DNA of 64,000 nt, from assembly GCA_002390225.1 (NCBI GenBank), contig DGOW01000051.1, forward strand, positions 8,552-72,551. Direction: 5' to 3'. Below the pieces are notes generated by a model. The model made no database searches and was not told the DNA's origin. It saw nothing but the letters and a program-made list of their open reading frames with translations. Each line of letters starts with the position of its first letter. Positions within the stretch are counted from its first letter, which is position 1. A program made the position numbers and the translations under genes. The DNA is from Gemmatimonadales bacterium UBA4456. GTDB lineage: Bacteria; Gemmatimonadota; Gemmatimonadetes; Longimicrobiales; Gaopeijiaceae. This document shows positions 26,424 through 34,261 of the stretch, in pieces.

Positions 26424-29111
26424 TCAGGTCGAGCTCGCGAGCGTCCGGGCGAACTCCTCGACCGTGTAGCACTCGATGACGTCGCCGACCTTGATGTCGT
26501 TGAAGTTGGTGATTCCGATACCACACTCGAAGCTTTCGCGGACTTCCTTCACGTCATCTTTGAAGCGCTTGAGCGAAGAGATCTCGCCGTCGTAGACGAC
26601 TACCCCGTCGCGAACGAGGCGACCGTGCCCCTTCCGGTCGATCCTGCCGTCGGACACGTAGCAGCCGGCGATCGTGCCCACTTTCGAGACCTTGAAGACC
26701 TCTCGGACCTCGGCAGCCCCCTCGATCGTCTCCCGCTTCTCCGGCGAAAGCATCCCTTCAAGTGCAGCCGTGATGTCGTCGACCGCCTCGTAGATCACGT
26801 CGTACACGTTTATCTCGACGTCATCACGCTCGGCCACCAGTCGTGCCGCGGTCTGCGGCCGCACCCGGAAGCCCAGGATCACCGCACCTGCCGTCTGCGC
26901 CAGCAGGATGTCGGATTCGTTGATCGCACCAACGCCACGGTGGACGATGTTCACGGCAACCTCGCTCGTGCTGAGCTGCTCGAGCGAATCAGACAGCGCC
27001 TGTACCGAACCGTCCACGTCGCCCTTGATGACGATCGGCAGTTCGGAGAGCTGACCCGCTTTCACCAGCTTGCCAAAGTCGCCCAGCTTGAGTCCACGCT
27101 CGCGGACACGGAGCTGCTTCTCGCGATCGAGACGCTGACGCGTCCCTGCGATCTCAGACGCCTGGTCAGCCGACATCGCCTGGAACGTGTCACCCGCCTG
27201 CGGCACGCCACCCGAACCCAGCACCTGAACGGGGACCGCCGGACCAGCCTCAGCGACCGCGTGACCACGCTCGTCGAGCATGGAGCGAACGCGACCATCG
27301 TATAAACCGCAGACAAAGGGGTCCCCGACACGGAGCGTCCCCTTCTGAATCAGCACCGTGGCAACCGGCCCCTTTCCCGGGTCCAGCTGTGCCTCGATGA
27401 CCGTTCCCTGGGCTTCGCGATCGGGGTTCGCCGTCAGCTCCAGCATCTCTGCCTGGAGCAGGACCTTGTCCAACAGCTCGTCGATGCCGGTGCCCTGTTT
27501 CGCGGAGATCTCCTGAGCGAGCACATCACCGCCGAAGTCCTCGACGTTGACGCTGTGCTGCAGTAGCTCCTGCTTCACCCGCATGGGGTCGGCAGCCGGC
27601 AGATCACACTTGTTGATCGCCACAATCAAAGGCACGCCCGCGTTCCGGGAGTGACTGATCGCCTCGATCGTCTGAGGCATGACTGCGTCGTCCGCGGCAA
27701 CGAGGAGAATCACAATGTCCGTGACGTCGGCACCACGGGCACGCATCGCGGTGAACGCGGCATGACCAGGAGTATCCAGGAACGCGACGCTTCGCCCATC
27801 CTCGAGCTCGACATTGTACGCACCAATGTGCTGGGTAATCCCACCGGCCTCACCCGCCACGACATTGGTCGAACGGATCTGATCGAGCAGGAGCGTCTTC
27901 CCGTGGTCGACGTGACCCATAACGGTCACGACCGGCGGACGCGGTTGCAGCGTCGCCGGATCATCCTCTTCCTCTTCGACCTCGGCCTCGGCGATGTACT
28001 CCTCTTCCTTCTCCGCGGTGAAATTGAACTCGTCGAGAAGTAGCTCGATCTGGTCGAAGTCAAGCCGCTGGTTGATGGTGACCATCAACCCGAGATTCTT
28101 GAATGCGGATCCGATGATCTCGGAGGCGGTCACGTCCACGAGCTCCGCCAGCTCTGCCACAGTCAGGAACTCATTGACCTTGACCGTGCGGCGCTCGCGC
28201 TCCTGCCTGTCCTCCTGCTCCTGAGCCTGTGCCTCCTGCTCTTCAGCAGAGAGGCGCGGCCCCTTCTTGCGGCGCTTCTTCCCGCTACCGCCCCGGAGTT
28301 CGGCCATGACGCGCGCAATGTTGTCCTTCACTGCATTGCGATCGACGCCCTTCTTCTTCTCACCCTTCTTGCCCTGGGCTTTACGCTGACGTCGACCGTC
28401 GGCTGTATACCCCTGAGCCTGAACGCGCACCTGCCCACCCGGGCCGGAGGCTGCGGCCGGAGTCGGTCGACGGATCGTACGAACCGGTCCACCGATATGC
28501 GCCGGTTTCAAGTCCGATTTAGACTCGGTCGGCGCCTCAGCCGCTGGCCCTTCGGCTACGGGCTCAGGCTCCGCCTGAGCGTCCTCCACCGCCTCTTCGA
28601 TCTCCGCCGAGGGCGTATCCTCGACGACGTCTTCCTCGACTGAGGAAGCAGCGTCATCGAGATGGTCGTCCACCTCGGCCACGGCTTCGACAGGCTCGTC
28701 CTCAGCTACATCTTCCTCTTGCTCCTCGAGGTCGGCGGCCGTCTCGACGGGCTCAGCAGTCGCGACGGGCTCAGCAGCCTCGTCATCCTCTGAGGTCTCT
28801 ACTTCAACCGCTTCGGACTCGAGTTCCTCAGCCTCTGCTTCTTCCACCTCGGACTCGACGTCCACCGCACGACGGCGGCGACGACGACGACCTGTGGTCG
28901 GCGCAGCATCTTCCATGGCGGCACGAATTGCCTCGGTCGGGTCCTTGTGACCCGACCGTCGTTCGCGCTCCATCTTCGCGAGGACCTTCGCCACCTGGCC
29001 GTCCGTGATCGGGGCCTCGTCATCGGACACGGGAATACCCATGTGCCGGAGAAGCCCGATCAACACCTCGGCGTCGACGTTCAGATCATCTGCGAGTTCG
29101 AATACCTGCAT
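26424..29111 (-). CDS. infB: Translation initiation factor IF-2
   Basis: This GTPase places fMet-tRNA on the 30S subunit and promotes subunit joining. The 895-residue protein has an IF2_N domain at the start. A long linker from about 70 to 300 is rich in Glu/Ala and then basic, and it includes a run of seven Arg near residue 75. A second N-domain lies near 310-370, followed by the G domain with GHVDHGKT (399-406), DTPGHAAF and NKCD. Domains II, III and IV end with GIGITNFNDIKVGDVIE. The ATG at 29111 is in line with the family. Confidence 0.98.
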   Translation of the reverse strand: MQVFELADDLNVDAEVLIGLLRHMGIPVSDDEAPITDGQVAKVLAKMERERRSGHKDPTEAIRAAMEDAAPTTGRRRRRRRAVDVESEVEEAEAEELESEAVEVETSEDDEAAEPVATAEPVETAADLEEQEEDVAEDEPVEAVAEVDDHLDDAASSVEEDVVEDTPSAEIEEAVEDAQAEPEPVAEGPAAEAPTESKSDLKPAHIGGPVRTIRRPTPAAASGPGGQVRVQAQGYTADGRRQRKAQGKKGEKKKGVDRNAVKDNIARVMAELRGGSGKKRRKKGPRLSAEEQEAQAQEQEDRQERERRTVKVNEFLTVAELAELVDVTASEIIGSAFKNLGLMVTINQRLDFDQIELLLDEFNFTAEKEEEYIAEAEVEEEEDDPATLQPRPPVVTVMGHVDHGKTLLLDQIRSTNVVAGEAGGITQHIGAYNVELEDGRSVAFLDTPGHAAFTAMRARGADVTDIVILLVAADDAVMPQTIEAISHSRNAGVPLIVAINKCDLPAADPMRVKQELLQHSVNVEDFGGDVLAQEISAKQGTGIDELLDKVLLQAEMLELTANPDREAQGTVIEAQLDPGKGPVATVLIQKGTLRVGDPFVCGLYDGRVRSMLDERGHAVAEAGPAVPVQVLGSGGVPQAGDTFQAMSADQASEIAGTRQRLDREKQLRVRERGLKLGDFGKLVKAGQLSELPIVIKGDVDGSVQALSDSLEQLSTSEVAVNIVHRGVGAINESDILLAQTAGAVILGFRVRPQTAARLVAERDDVEINVYDVIYEAVDDITAALEGMLSPEKRETIEGAAEVREVFKVSKVGTIAGCYVSDGRIDRKGHGRLVRDGVVVYDGEISSLKRFKDDVKEVRESFECGIGITNFNDIKVGDVIECYTVEEFARTLASST

Positions 29112-29119
29112 ACTTGGTG

Positions 29120-29482
29120 CTACGCCTCCACTGCGTCCATGCTGCCCCCGTCTTCAGAGCTCTTGAGCTCCTCGACGAGTCGAGTAGCAAACGACGCGTG
29201 AGTGACGGCCACCGCGGAGAGGGCAGCCATGCCCACCGCGGCACCCAACGTGGCACGATCCCCCAGGGTCACCCGGGGGATCGATCCGTCATCGCGCGTT
29301 GTTCGTAGTTTTTTTAACTGGACGCTTGACGCGTCCTCAGCCATCAAAATCAGCAAAGCCTCGCCATCACGGATGGCACGGCGCACTGAATCAGTCCCCA
29401 GAGCCACCGCACCGGCCCGCCTGGCCAGGCCTAAGAGCCGAAGAGCACTACTCTTCCGAGTCTCCATCATCTTCGGCGTCAT
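29120..29482 (-). CDS. L7Ae/L30e/YlxQ-family RNA-binding protein
   Basis: The 120-residue protein has the L7Ae fold: LRLLGLARRAGAVALGTDSVRRAIRDGEALLILMAEDASSVQ. It is the YlxQ-type member that lies between nusA and infB in many bacteria and binds K-turn RNA. The start at 29482 overlaps the end of nusA by 35 bp. ATGs at 29470 and 29467 are possible alternatives. The usual companion gene ylxR (a zinc-ribbon-like RNA-binding protein) is not present between nusA and this gene. Confidence 0.9.
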   Translation of the reverse strand: MTPKMMETRKSSALRLLGLARRAGAVALGTDSVRRAIRDGEALLILMAEDASSVQLKKLRTTRDDGSIPRVTLGDRATLGAAVGMAALSAVAVTHASFATRLVEELKSSEDGGSMDAVEA

Positions 29483-30830
29483 CTTCCTCGGAATCGGGAG
29501 TTACGGGTAGCTCCGCCTCGGCCGCGAGCACCTCGCCCTCAACCACCGTCAGCTCGTCGATGAGCTGCAGGAGACGTTCCGCATCTTCCTCGCCGAGACC
29601 CTTCATCACAAGGAAATCTCGGCGTTCCAAGTCAATAATCTGAAGAAACGTATCATATCCGACCTCAGAAAGGGCCGCCAGTACGGCCGGCCGCAGATCC
29701 AGCTCCGAAAGCGGGAAATCCGAGGTCTCGTATTGATCGTCGCTACGCCCCTCCACGAGGGCCGTGAACTCCTCACCGCGCTCTACCCATTCGCGCGAAC
29801 CATACAAGTCGATCTGCCAACCAATGAGCTGCGAAGCGAGCCTAACGTTCTGACCATTTCGTCCGATCGCGAGGGAGAGCTGGTCCTCGTCGACGATCGC
29901 GGTGACGACCTGCCGCTCGGAGTCCGTAAACACCTTCGACACGCGGGCGGGAGCCAGCGCACGACGGGCGAAAACCTCAGGATCAGGATGCCACGGTACG
30001 ATATCGATTCGCTCACCGCCGAGTTCGTTCACAACGGCCTGCACACGCGAACCCTTGAGGCCTACGCACGCACCCACTGGATCGATTGATTCGTCCCGGC
30101 TGTATACAGCGATCTTCGAACGTCCACCCACCTCACGCGAGATCTCACGAATCTCCACAATATCCTGATGGATCTCAGGTACTTCGAGGTGGAAGAGCGC
30201 AGACACAAAGAGTGGATCGGCGCGCGACAGAATGAGGCGCGGGCCTTTCGGTGTCTCCTCGACCTTCTTCAATACCGCACGGATAGGGTCCCCCTGACGA
30301 AACCGCTCACGCGGGTTCTGGTCCTTCCACGGAATGATGGCGTCGGCGTCGCGAGACCGGTTCAGCATCACGACGAGCTTGCCACGCTCGATCTGCTGAA
30401 GCTCACCCGACAGCAGGTGTCCGATCTGGTCAGCGAACTCATCACGAATGCGGTCGCGCTCATTCTCTCGCACCCGCTGCACGATCCGCTGCTTCACCGC
30501 CATCACGGCGTTTCGGCCGAAGTCCGTGAACGCAACCGGAACCTCCATCACGTCACCGACTTCGTAGGTGTCATCGTCCCAGCGCGCCTCGTCGAGCACG
30601 ATTTCGGTCGCTGGGTCCTCCACCTCGTCCACGACCCGCCGCAGGACGACGATGTCGAAGTCCCCCGTGTCCTCGTCGATATCGATCTCGGCCTGGACCG
30701 TGGCACCATAGATCCGCGCCAGTCCGGCAAGCATGCCGTCCTTGACCAAGTCGGTCATCTCCTCATCGGAGAGGCTCTTTGTCGCCGCGACGTCCCGGAA
30801 GGCCGCCACGATCTGTGCCGCGTTCGCCAT
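29448..30830 (-). CDS. nusA: Transcription termination/antitermination factor NusA
   Basis: NusA binds RNA polymerase and modulates pausing, termination and antitermination. The 460-residue protein has an N-terminal RNAP-binding domain, an S1 domain (about 135-200), and two KH domains (GACVGLKGSRVQAVVNELGGERID and AIGRNGQNVRLASQLIGWQID). A C-terminal helix-hairpin-helix region with LSEVGYDTFLQIIDLER follows, then an acidic tail. It follows rimP by 9 bp. Confidence 0.97.
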   Translation of the reverse strand: MANAAQIVAAFRDVAATKSLSDEEMTDLVKDGMLAGLARIYGATVQAEIDIDEDTGDFDIVVLRRVVDEVEDPATEIVLDEARWDDDTYEVGDVMEVPVAFTDFGRNAVMAVKQRIVQRVRENERDRIRDEFADQIGHLLSGELQQIERGKLVVMLNRSRDADAIIPWKDQNPRERFRQGDPIRAVLKKVEETPKGPRLILSRADPLFVSALFHLEVPEIHQDIVEIREISREVGGRSKIAVYSRDESIDPVGACVGLKGSRVQAVVNELGGERIDIVPWHPDPEVFARRALAPARVSKVFTDSERQVVTAIVDEDQLSLAIGRNGQNVRLASQLIGWQIDLYGSREWVERGEEFTALVEGRSDDQYETSDFPLSELDLRPAVLAALSEVGYDTFLQIIDLERRDFLVMKGLGEEDAERLLQLIDELTVVEGEVLAAEAELPVTPDSEEDDAEDDGDSEE

Positions 30831-30839
30831 TCTATCTCC

Positions 30840-31331
30840 TCACTTCCACGTAAAGACGAGGTGCGCCTTCCGGATTTCCGATCTCGGAATACTCACCTCC
30901 TCGCCGCTCGGCAGGCGCAGCAGCACCGACTCTTCGTCGGTGCCCGACTTCGCGAGGCCGAGTAGTTCTCCCTCAATTCGCGTCGCCTTGTCGAGGAGTA
31001 CGTCTTTCCCCTTCACCGCGACGTACTCCCCCTTGAACCGCTCGAAATCGCGCGGCCGCAACAGCGGCCGGTCGACACCGGGGGACGACACTTCGAGTAC
31101 GTAGCGCTCAGAGAGCCCCTCGAACTCATCCAGCCAAGACTCGAGCGCCCGACTCACCTTGGCGCACTCGTCCACGGTCACACCTTCGCCCGGAAACGTA
31201 TCCGGACGATCGATGCGGAGTTTGAGCATTGGACGGCGGCCACTGCCACCCCACCGCAACTCGACCACCTCATAGCCAAGCTCTTCAACTCGGCCCTCGA
31301 GGCTCTGATCGATCTCCGGAACGGCCCGCAT
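30840..31331 (-). CDS. rimP: Ribosome maturation factor RimP
   Basis: RimP aids 30S maturation. The 163-residue protein has LGYEVVELRWGGSGRRPMLKLRID, VTVDECAKVSRALESWLDE and the hallmark YVLEVSSPGVDRPLLRPRDFERFKG. The ATG at 31331 has a GGAGG five bases upstream; the longer TTG start at 31343 is not needed. It is the first gene of the rimP-nusA-ylxQ-infB-ylxP-rbfA-truB-ribF-rpsO-pnp block. Confidence 0.96.
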   Translation of the reverse strand: MRAVPEIDQSLEGRVEELGYEVVELRWGGSGRRPMLKLRIDRPDTFPGEGVTVDECAKVSRALESWLDEFEGLSERYVLEVSSPGVDRPLLRPRDFERFKGEYVAVKGKDVLLDKATRIEGELLGLAKSGTDEESVLLRLPSGEEVSIPRSEIRKAHLVFTWK

Positions 31332-31396
31332 ACGACCCTCCAATCAACAACGAGGGGTACGCCACCGAAGCAGCGAACCCCATGTCCACATCGAAC

Positions 31397-31426
31397 AAAA
31401 AAGCGGGGGCGACCAACTCCCCCACT
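31397..31426 (-). terminator. Intrinsic terminator inside the rimP leader (candidate attenuator)
   Basis: On the minus strand AGTGGGGG pairs with CCCCCGCT (one mismatch) around a 9-nt loop, and the stem is followed by an uninterrupted run of six T (31402-31397). This is a textbook intrinsic terminator. It lies about 45 nt after a good promoter and 66 nt before the rimP start, so premature termination could control the whole block. Confidence 0.75.
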
Positions 31427-31468
31427 TCGATACTGCCGCCGCTAACCTCGCGGATATAACGGAGGGAC

Positions 31469-31497
31469 AATATAGAGCAGCCCCGGCGCTCGCTCAA
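31469..31497 (-). promoter_or_regulatory. Sigma-70-type promoter of the rimP-nusA-infB block
   Basis: TTGAGC (31497-31492) and TATATT (31474-31469) are separated by exactly 17 bp. The expected transcription start is near 31462, giving a leader of about 130 nt that contains the terminator hairpin. Confidence 0.75.
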
Positions 31498-31560
31498 CCC
31501 GAGGTCCGGGGTGCGCCTGCACTGAGCCGTGAGTCACGCGTGAAACGCACACCGGGCAGA

Positions 31561-32019
31561 TCAGCTGCCTGCCAAGTCCCCATCGGTCGTACCGGCCCTG
31601 TCCCGGCCGGCTGCCGGGGCCGCCTCAGTGGCGGCTTGCGGATCTTCAGATGACCCGAAGACGCATTCCTCGATCTCACCCAACCGTACCTTCATGGCAT
31701 CGACGGCATCCTTCACACTCTCGAGATCAGCCTGAGTGGCGAAATCGAGACGATCACGGGCACCTTCGGCAGCGGTTTGAGCTTTTCCGAGCGTGTCCTT
31801 CATCACCTCTTTCGCTCGGTCGGTGGACAAATCACCACGCTCACGTGCCTCCTGAATGGTTTCTTCCAGAGCATCCTTGAAGGCGGACAGCACGCCGAGT
31901 CCTTCCTTGATTCCGTCACCCATTGATTTGCGGCGCCCCTGAGAGTCATTCCGGTCCTTCGCGGTGTCCGGGGCCGAATCCTGCTCCATATTTCCTGTGG
32001 CTTTCTGTTCGTCACTCAT
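31561..32019 (-). CDS. Phasin-like coiled-coil protein
   Basis: The 152-residue product is hydrophilic and largely helical. The central part (residues 35-115), with GIKEGLGVLSAFKDALEETI and then EARERGDLSTDRAKEVMKDTLGK, looks like phasin or PhaF/PhaI-type polyhydroxyalkanoate-associated proteins. The N- and C-terminal parts are low-complexity. No PHA synthase is in the window, so granule binding is only a guess. The ATG at 32019 has AGGACGG upstream. The gene lies between murA and the rimP promoter. Confidence 0.6.
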   Translation of the reverse strand: MSDEQKATGNMEQDSAPDTAKDRNDSQGRRKSMGDGIKEGLGVLSAFKDALEETIQEARERGDLSTDRAKEVMKDTLGKAQTAAEGARDRLDFATQADLESVKDAVDAMKVRLGEIEECVFGSSEDPQAATEAAPAAGRDRAGTTDGDLAGS

Positions 32020-32094
32020 CACGGTCCGTCCTGAGGTGATATCGGGTCTCCAGCGAACCGCACGAACATAGCGGCCGCCGGGATTCCCCGTGGA

Positions 32095-33375
32095 TCAGTC
32101 CCCGGTGCGTTCGATCTTCGCGCCGAGTTGCCCGAGGCGCTCGTCGATCCGCTCGTACCCGCGCTCGATCTGCCGGATGTTGTGGATGGTGGACGTACCG
32201 TCCGCCCCGAGCGCTGCAATCAGAAGCGCCATGCCAGCCCGGATATCCGGGCTCTCCACGACCCCACCCTGGAGCGGACTCGGCCCCACCACCACGGCTC
32301 GGTGGGGATCACACAAGATGATCGAAGCGCCCAGACCTACGAGCTTGTCGGTAAAGTACATACGAGATTCGAACATCTTCTCGTGGATGAGCACGGTGCC
32401 ATGACACTGTGTCGCTGCAACGAGCGCGATCGAGGTCAGATCGGCCGGAAAGGCCGGCCAGGGACCGTCGTCCACCTTGGGGACCGCTCCGAAGGCGTCC
32501 CTCTGGATGTGGTGCTCCTCGGAGCCATGCACGTAGAGGTCGCTTCCCACGACATCGCACCGGATCCCAAGCCGTCGGAATCCAATCAGAGTCGAGTCGA
32601 GGTGCTCGATAGGCGCCCCCTCGATGATGATGTCACTCGCGGTGACGGCCGCCAGGCCAATGAACGACCCCGTCTCAATGTGGTCCGCTCCGATACGGAA
32701 GTGCGTACCATGAAGGTCCTTAACGCCCTCGATCGTCAGCTTGTGTGTCCCGATCCCCGAGATCTGTGCCCCCATACTGTTCAGGAGATGGCAGAGATCC
32801 TGGACGTGCGGTTCGGCAGCCGCATTACGGATGGTGGTCGCACCCTGGGCCCGAACGGCAGCCATGATGGCGTTCTCCGTACCGGTCACGGACGGCTCGT
32901 CCAGGAAGAAGTCGGCACCGAGCAGGCGCTCGGCCTTGATCTCGAAGCCGTGATGCAGAATGAGCTCCGCACCCAGCGCCTCGAACGCGAGGAAGTGGGT
33001 GTCCATGCGTCGGCGTCCGATGACGTCTCCGCCCGGTGGAGGTAGCTCCACGTGTCCGAATCGCGCGAGCAGCGGCCCCGCGAGCAGCACGGAGGCTCTG
33101 ATACGACGGGCCATGTCCGGATCGACGCGATCGGTGCGTACACCGCCGGCGTCGATGGTCACCTCGTTATCCCCCGACCACGTGACCTCGGCCCCCAGCT
33201 CCTCGATGATCATGAGGAAGGTGAGTACGTCCCTAATGCGTGGGACGTTCTCGTAGGAAACCGGCTCCGAACAGAGGACGGCGGCTGCGAGACAAGGCAA
33301 CGCAGCGTTCTTGTTCCCTGCTGGGCGTATCCGGCCCTCGAGCCGGTGCCCACCCTCGACCACGAAGGTCCCCAT
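32095..33375 (-). CDS. murA: UDP-N-acetylglucosamine 1-carboxyvinyltransferase, Asp at the fosfomycin Cys position
   Basis: MurA transfers enolpyruvate from PEP to UDP-GlcNAc, the first committed step of peptidoglycan synthesis. The 426-residue protein has RPAGNKNAALP with the essential K22 and N23, RASVLLAGPLLARFG, and a loop PGGDVIGRR. The loop Cys that fosfomycin alkylates (C115 in E. coli) is Asp117 here (codon at 33025-33027). Asp at this site is known in Mycobacterium and Chlamydia MurA, which remain active but are insensitive to fosfomycin. An in-frame ATG at 33492 with a strong GGAGGTG would add 39 arginine-rich residues and cannot be excluded as the start. Confidence 0.96.
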   Translation of the reverse strand: MGTFVVEGGHRLEGRIRPAGNKNAALPCLAAAVLCSEPVSYENVPRIRDVLTFLMIIEELGAEVTWSGDNEVTIDAGGVRTDRVDPDMARRIRASVLLAGPLLARFGHVELPPPGGDVIGRRRMDTHFLAFEALGAELILHHGFEIKAERLLGADFFLDEPSVTGTENAIMAAVRAQGATTIRNAAAEPHVQDLCHLLNSMGAQISGIGTHKLTIEGVKDLHGTHFRIGADHIETGSFIGLAAVTASDIIIEGAPIEHLDSTLIGFRRLGIRCDVVGSDLYVHGSEEHHIQRDAFGAVPKVDDGPWPAFPADLTSIALVAATQCHGTVLIHEKMFESRMYFTDKLVGLGASIILCDPHRAVVVGPSPLQGGVVESPDIRAGMALLIAALGADGTSTIHNIRQIERGYERIDERLGQLGAKIERTGD

Positions 33376-33635
33376 AGCGTCCTGAAAGCGCGGTGAGAAG
33401 GGGGCGGCGCGGAGACGACCGATCACGGCCGACGGCCGGGCCGCGGAAGTTGAAACATACCTGGACCCCATATCCCTCGCCAACCGCACCATCGAGCACC
33501 TCCGTACCACTGAACAATTAAGCGGAACCGCGGCCTGCCGAGCCTCGGCTCACCGAATGCTTGGAAGTGCACGATACATGCCGAAATACCCGCGCCCGGC
33601 GAGACGAAGACGCTGTAGCGCATTATCTTGGGGTC

Positions 33636-34253
33636 ATGGGGATGTCTACGCTCAGTCTCGCTCAGGTCGCCGCCAGTGGCATGATGCTGACCACGCTTTC
33701 CGATGCGGCTTTGGTCTTGATCGCTCTGGCGCTGCTGGCTCTCGTGCTGGTCGTGCTGTCCGTGTTCCTGCGATTCAACCGTCTCCTCGGGGACATGAGG
33801 GGCGTCGCGAAGAACCACATCGGCCCGGTCTCCGACCGCGCGAAGCTCATCTCCGACAACCTGGAGTTTATCACGCAGGCCCTACGGACCGACGTTGAGC
33901 GCCTGAACTCATCCGTTCGTGCGCTCTCCGACCGTCTACAGCAGGCCTCCGACCACATGGAAGACCGGATAGAGGACTTCAATGCCCTGATGGAGGTCGT
34001 TCAGGTCGAGGCCGAGGAGATCTTCCTCGACACGGCGTCCACCGTCCGCGGCGTAAAGGCCGGCGCGCGTCACATTGCCTCTCCTCATCGTCACGACGGC
34101 CCAGGCGACACGGATCGCGAAGGGGTCGACGGAGACGAAGACGGTGAAGAGTCGGCAGAGCACACCCAGGACGAGCTCGTTCAGGCGGAGTCGGGTCCGG
34201 TGGCAGAAAAGCCCACCGAGCCGGTTAGGTCGCCCACGGACACTGGGGACTGA
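33636..34253 (+). CDS. Membrane-anchored coiled-coil protein (DUF948/YtxG-like)
   Basis: The 205-residue product has one hydrophobic helix (about residues 20-45). An extended helical region follows with RFNRLLGDMRGVAKNHIGPVSDRAKLISDNLEFI and SVRALSDRLQQASDHMEDRIEDFNALMEVVQ. An acidic low-complexity tail ends the protein. The arrangement fits the DUF948 family of general-stress-type membrane proteins. The ATG at 33636 follows TTGGGG; an ATG at 33642 is also possible. It is followed closely by the phospholipase-like gene. Confidence 0.6.
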   Translation: MGMSTLSLAQVAASGMMLTTLSDAALVLIALALLALVLVVLSVFLRFNRLLGDMRGVAKNHIGPVSDRAKLISDNLEFITQALRTDVERLNSSVRALSDRLQQASDHMEDRIEDFNALMEVVQVEAEEIFLDTASTVRGVKAGARHIASPHRHDGPGDTDREGVDGDEDGEESAEHTQDELVQAESGPVAEKPTEPVRSPTDTGD

Positions 34254-34261
34254 GACCACCC

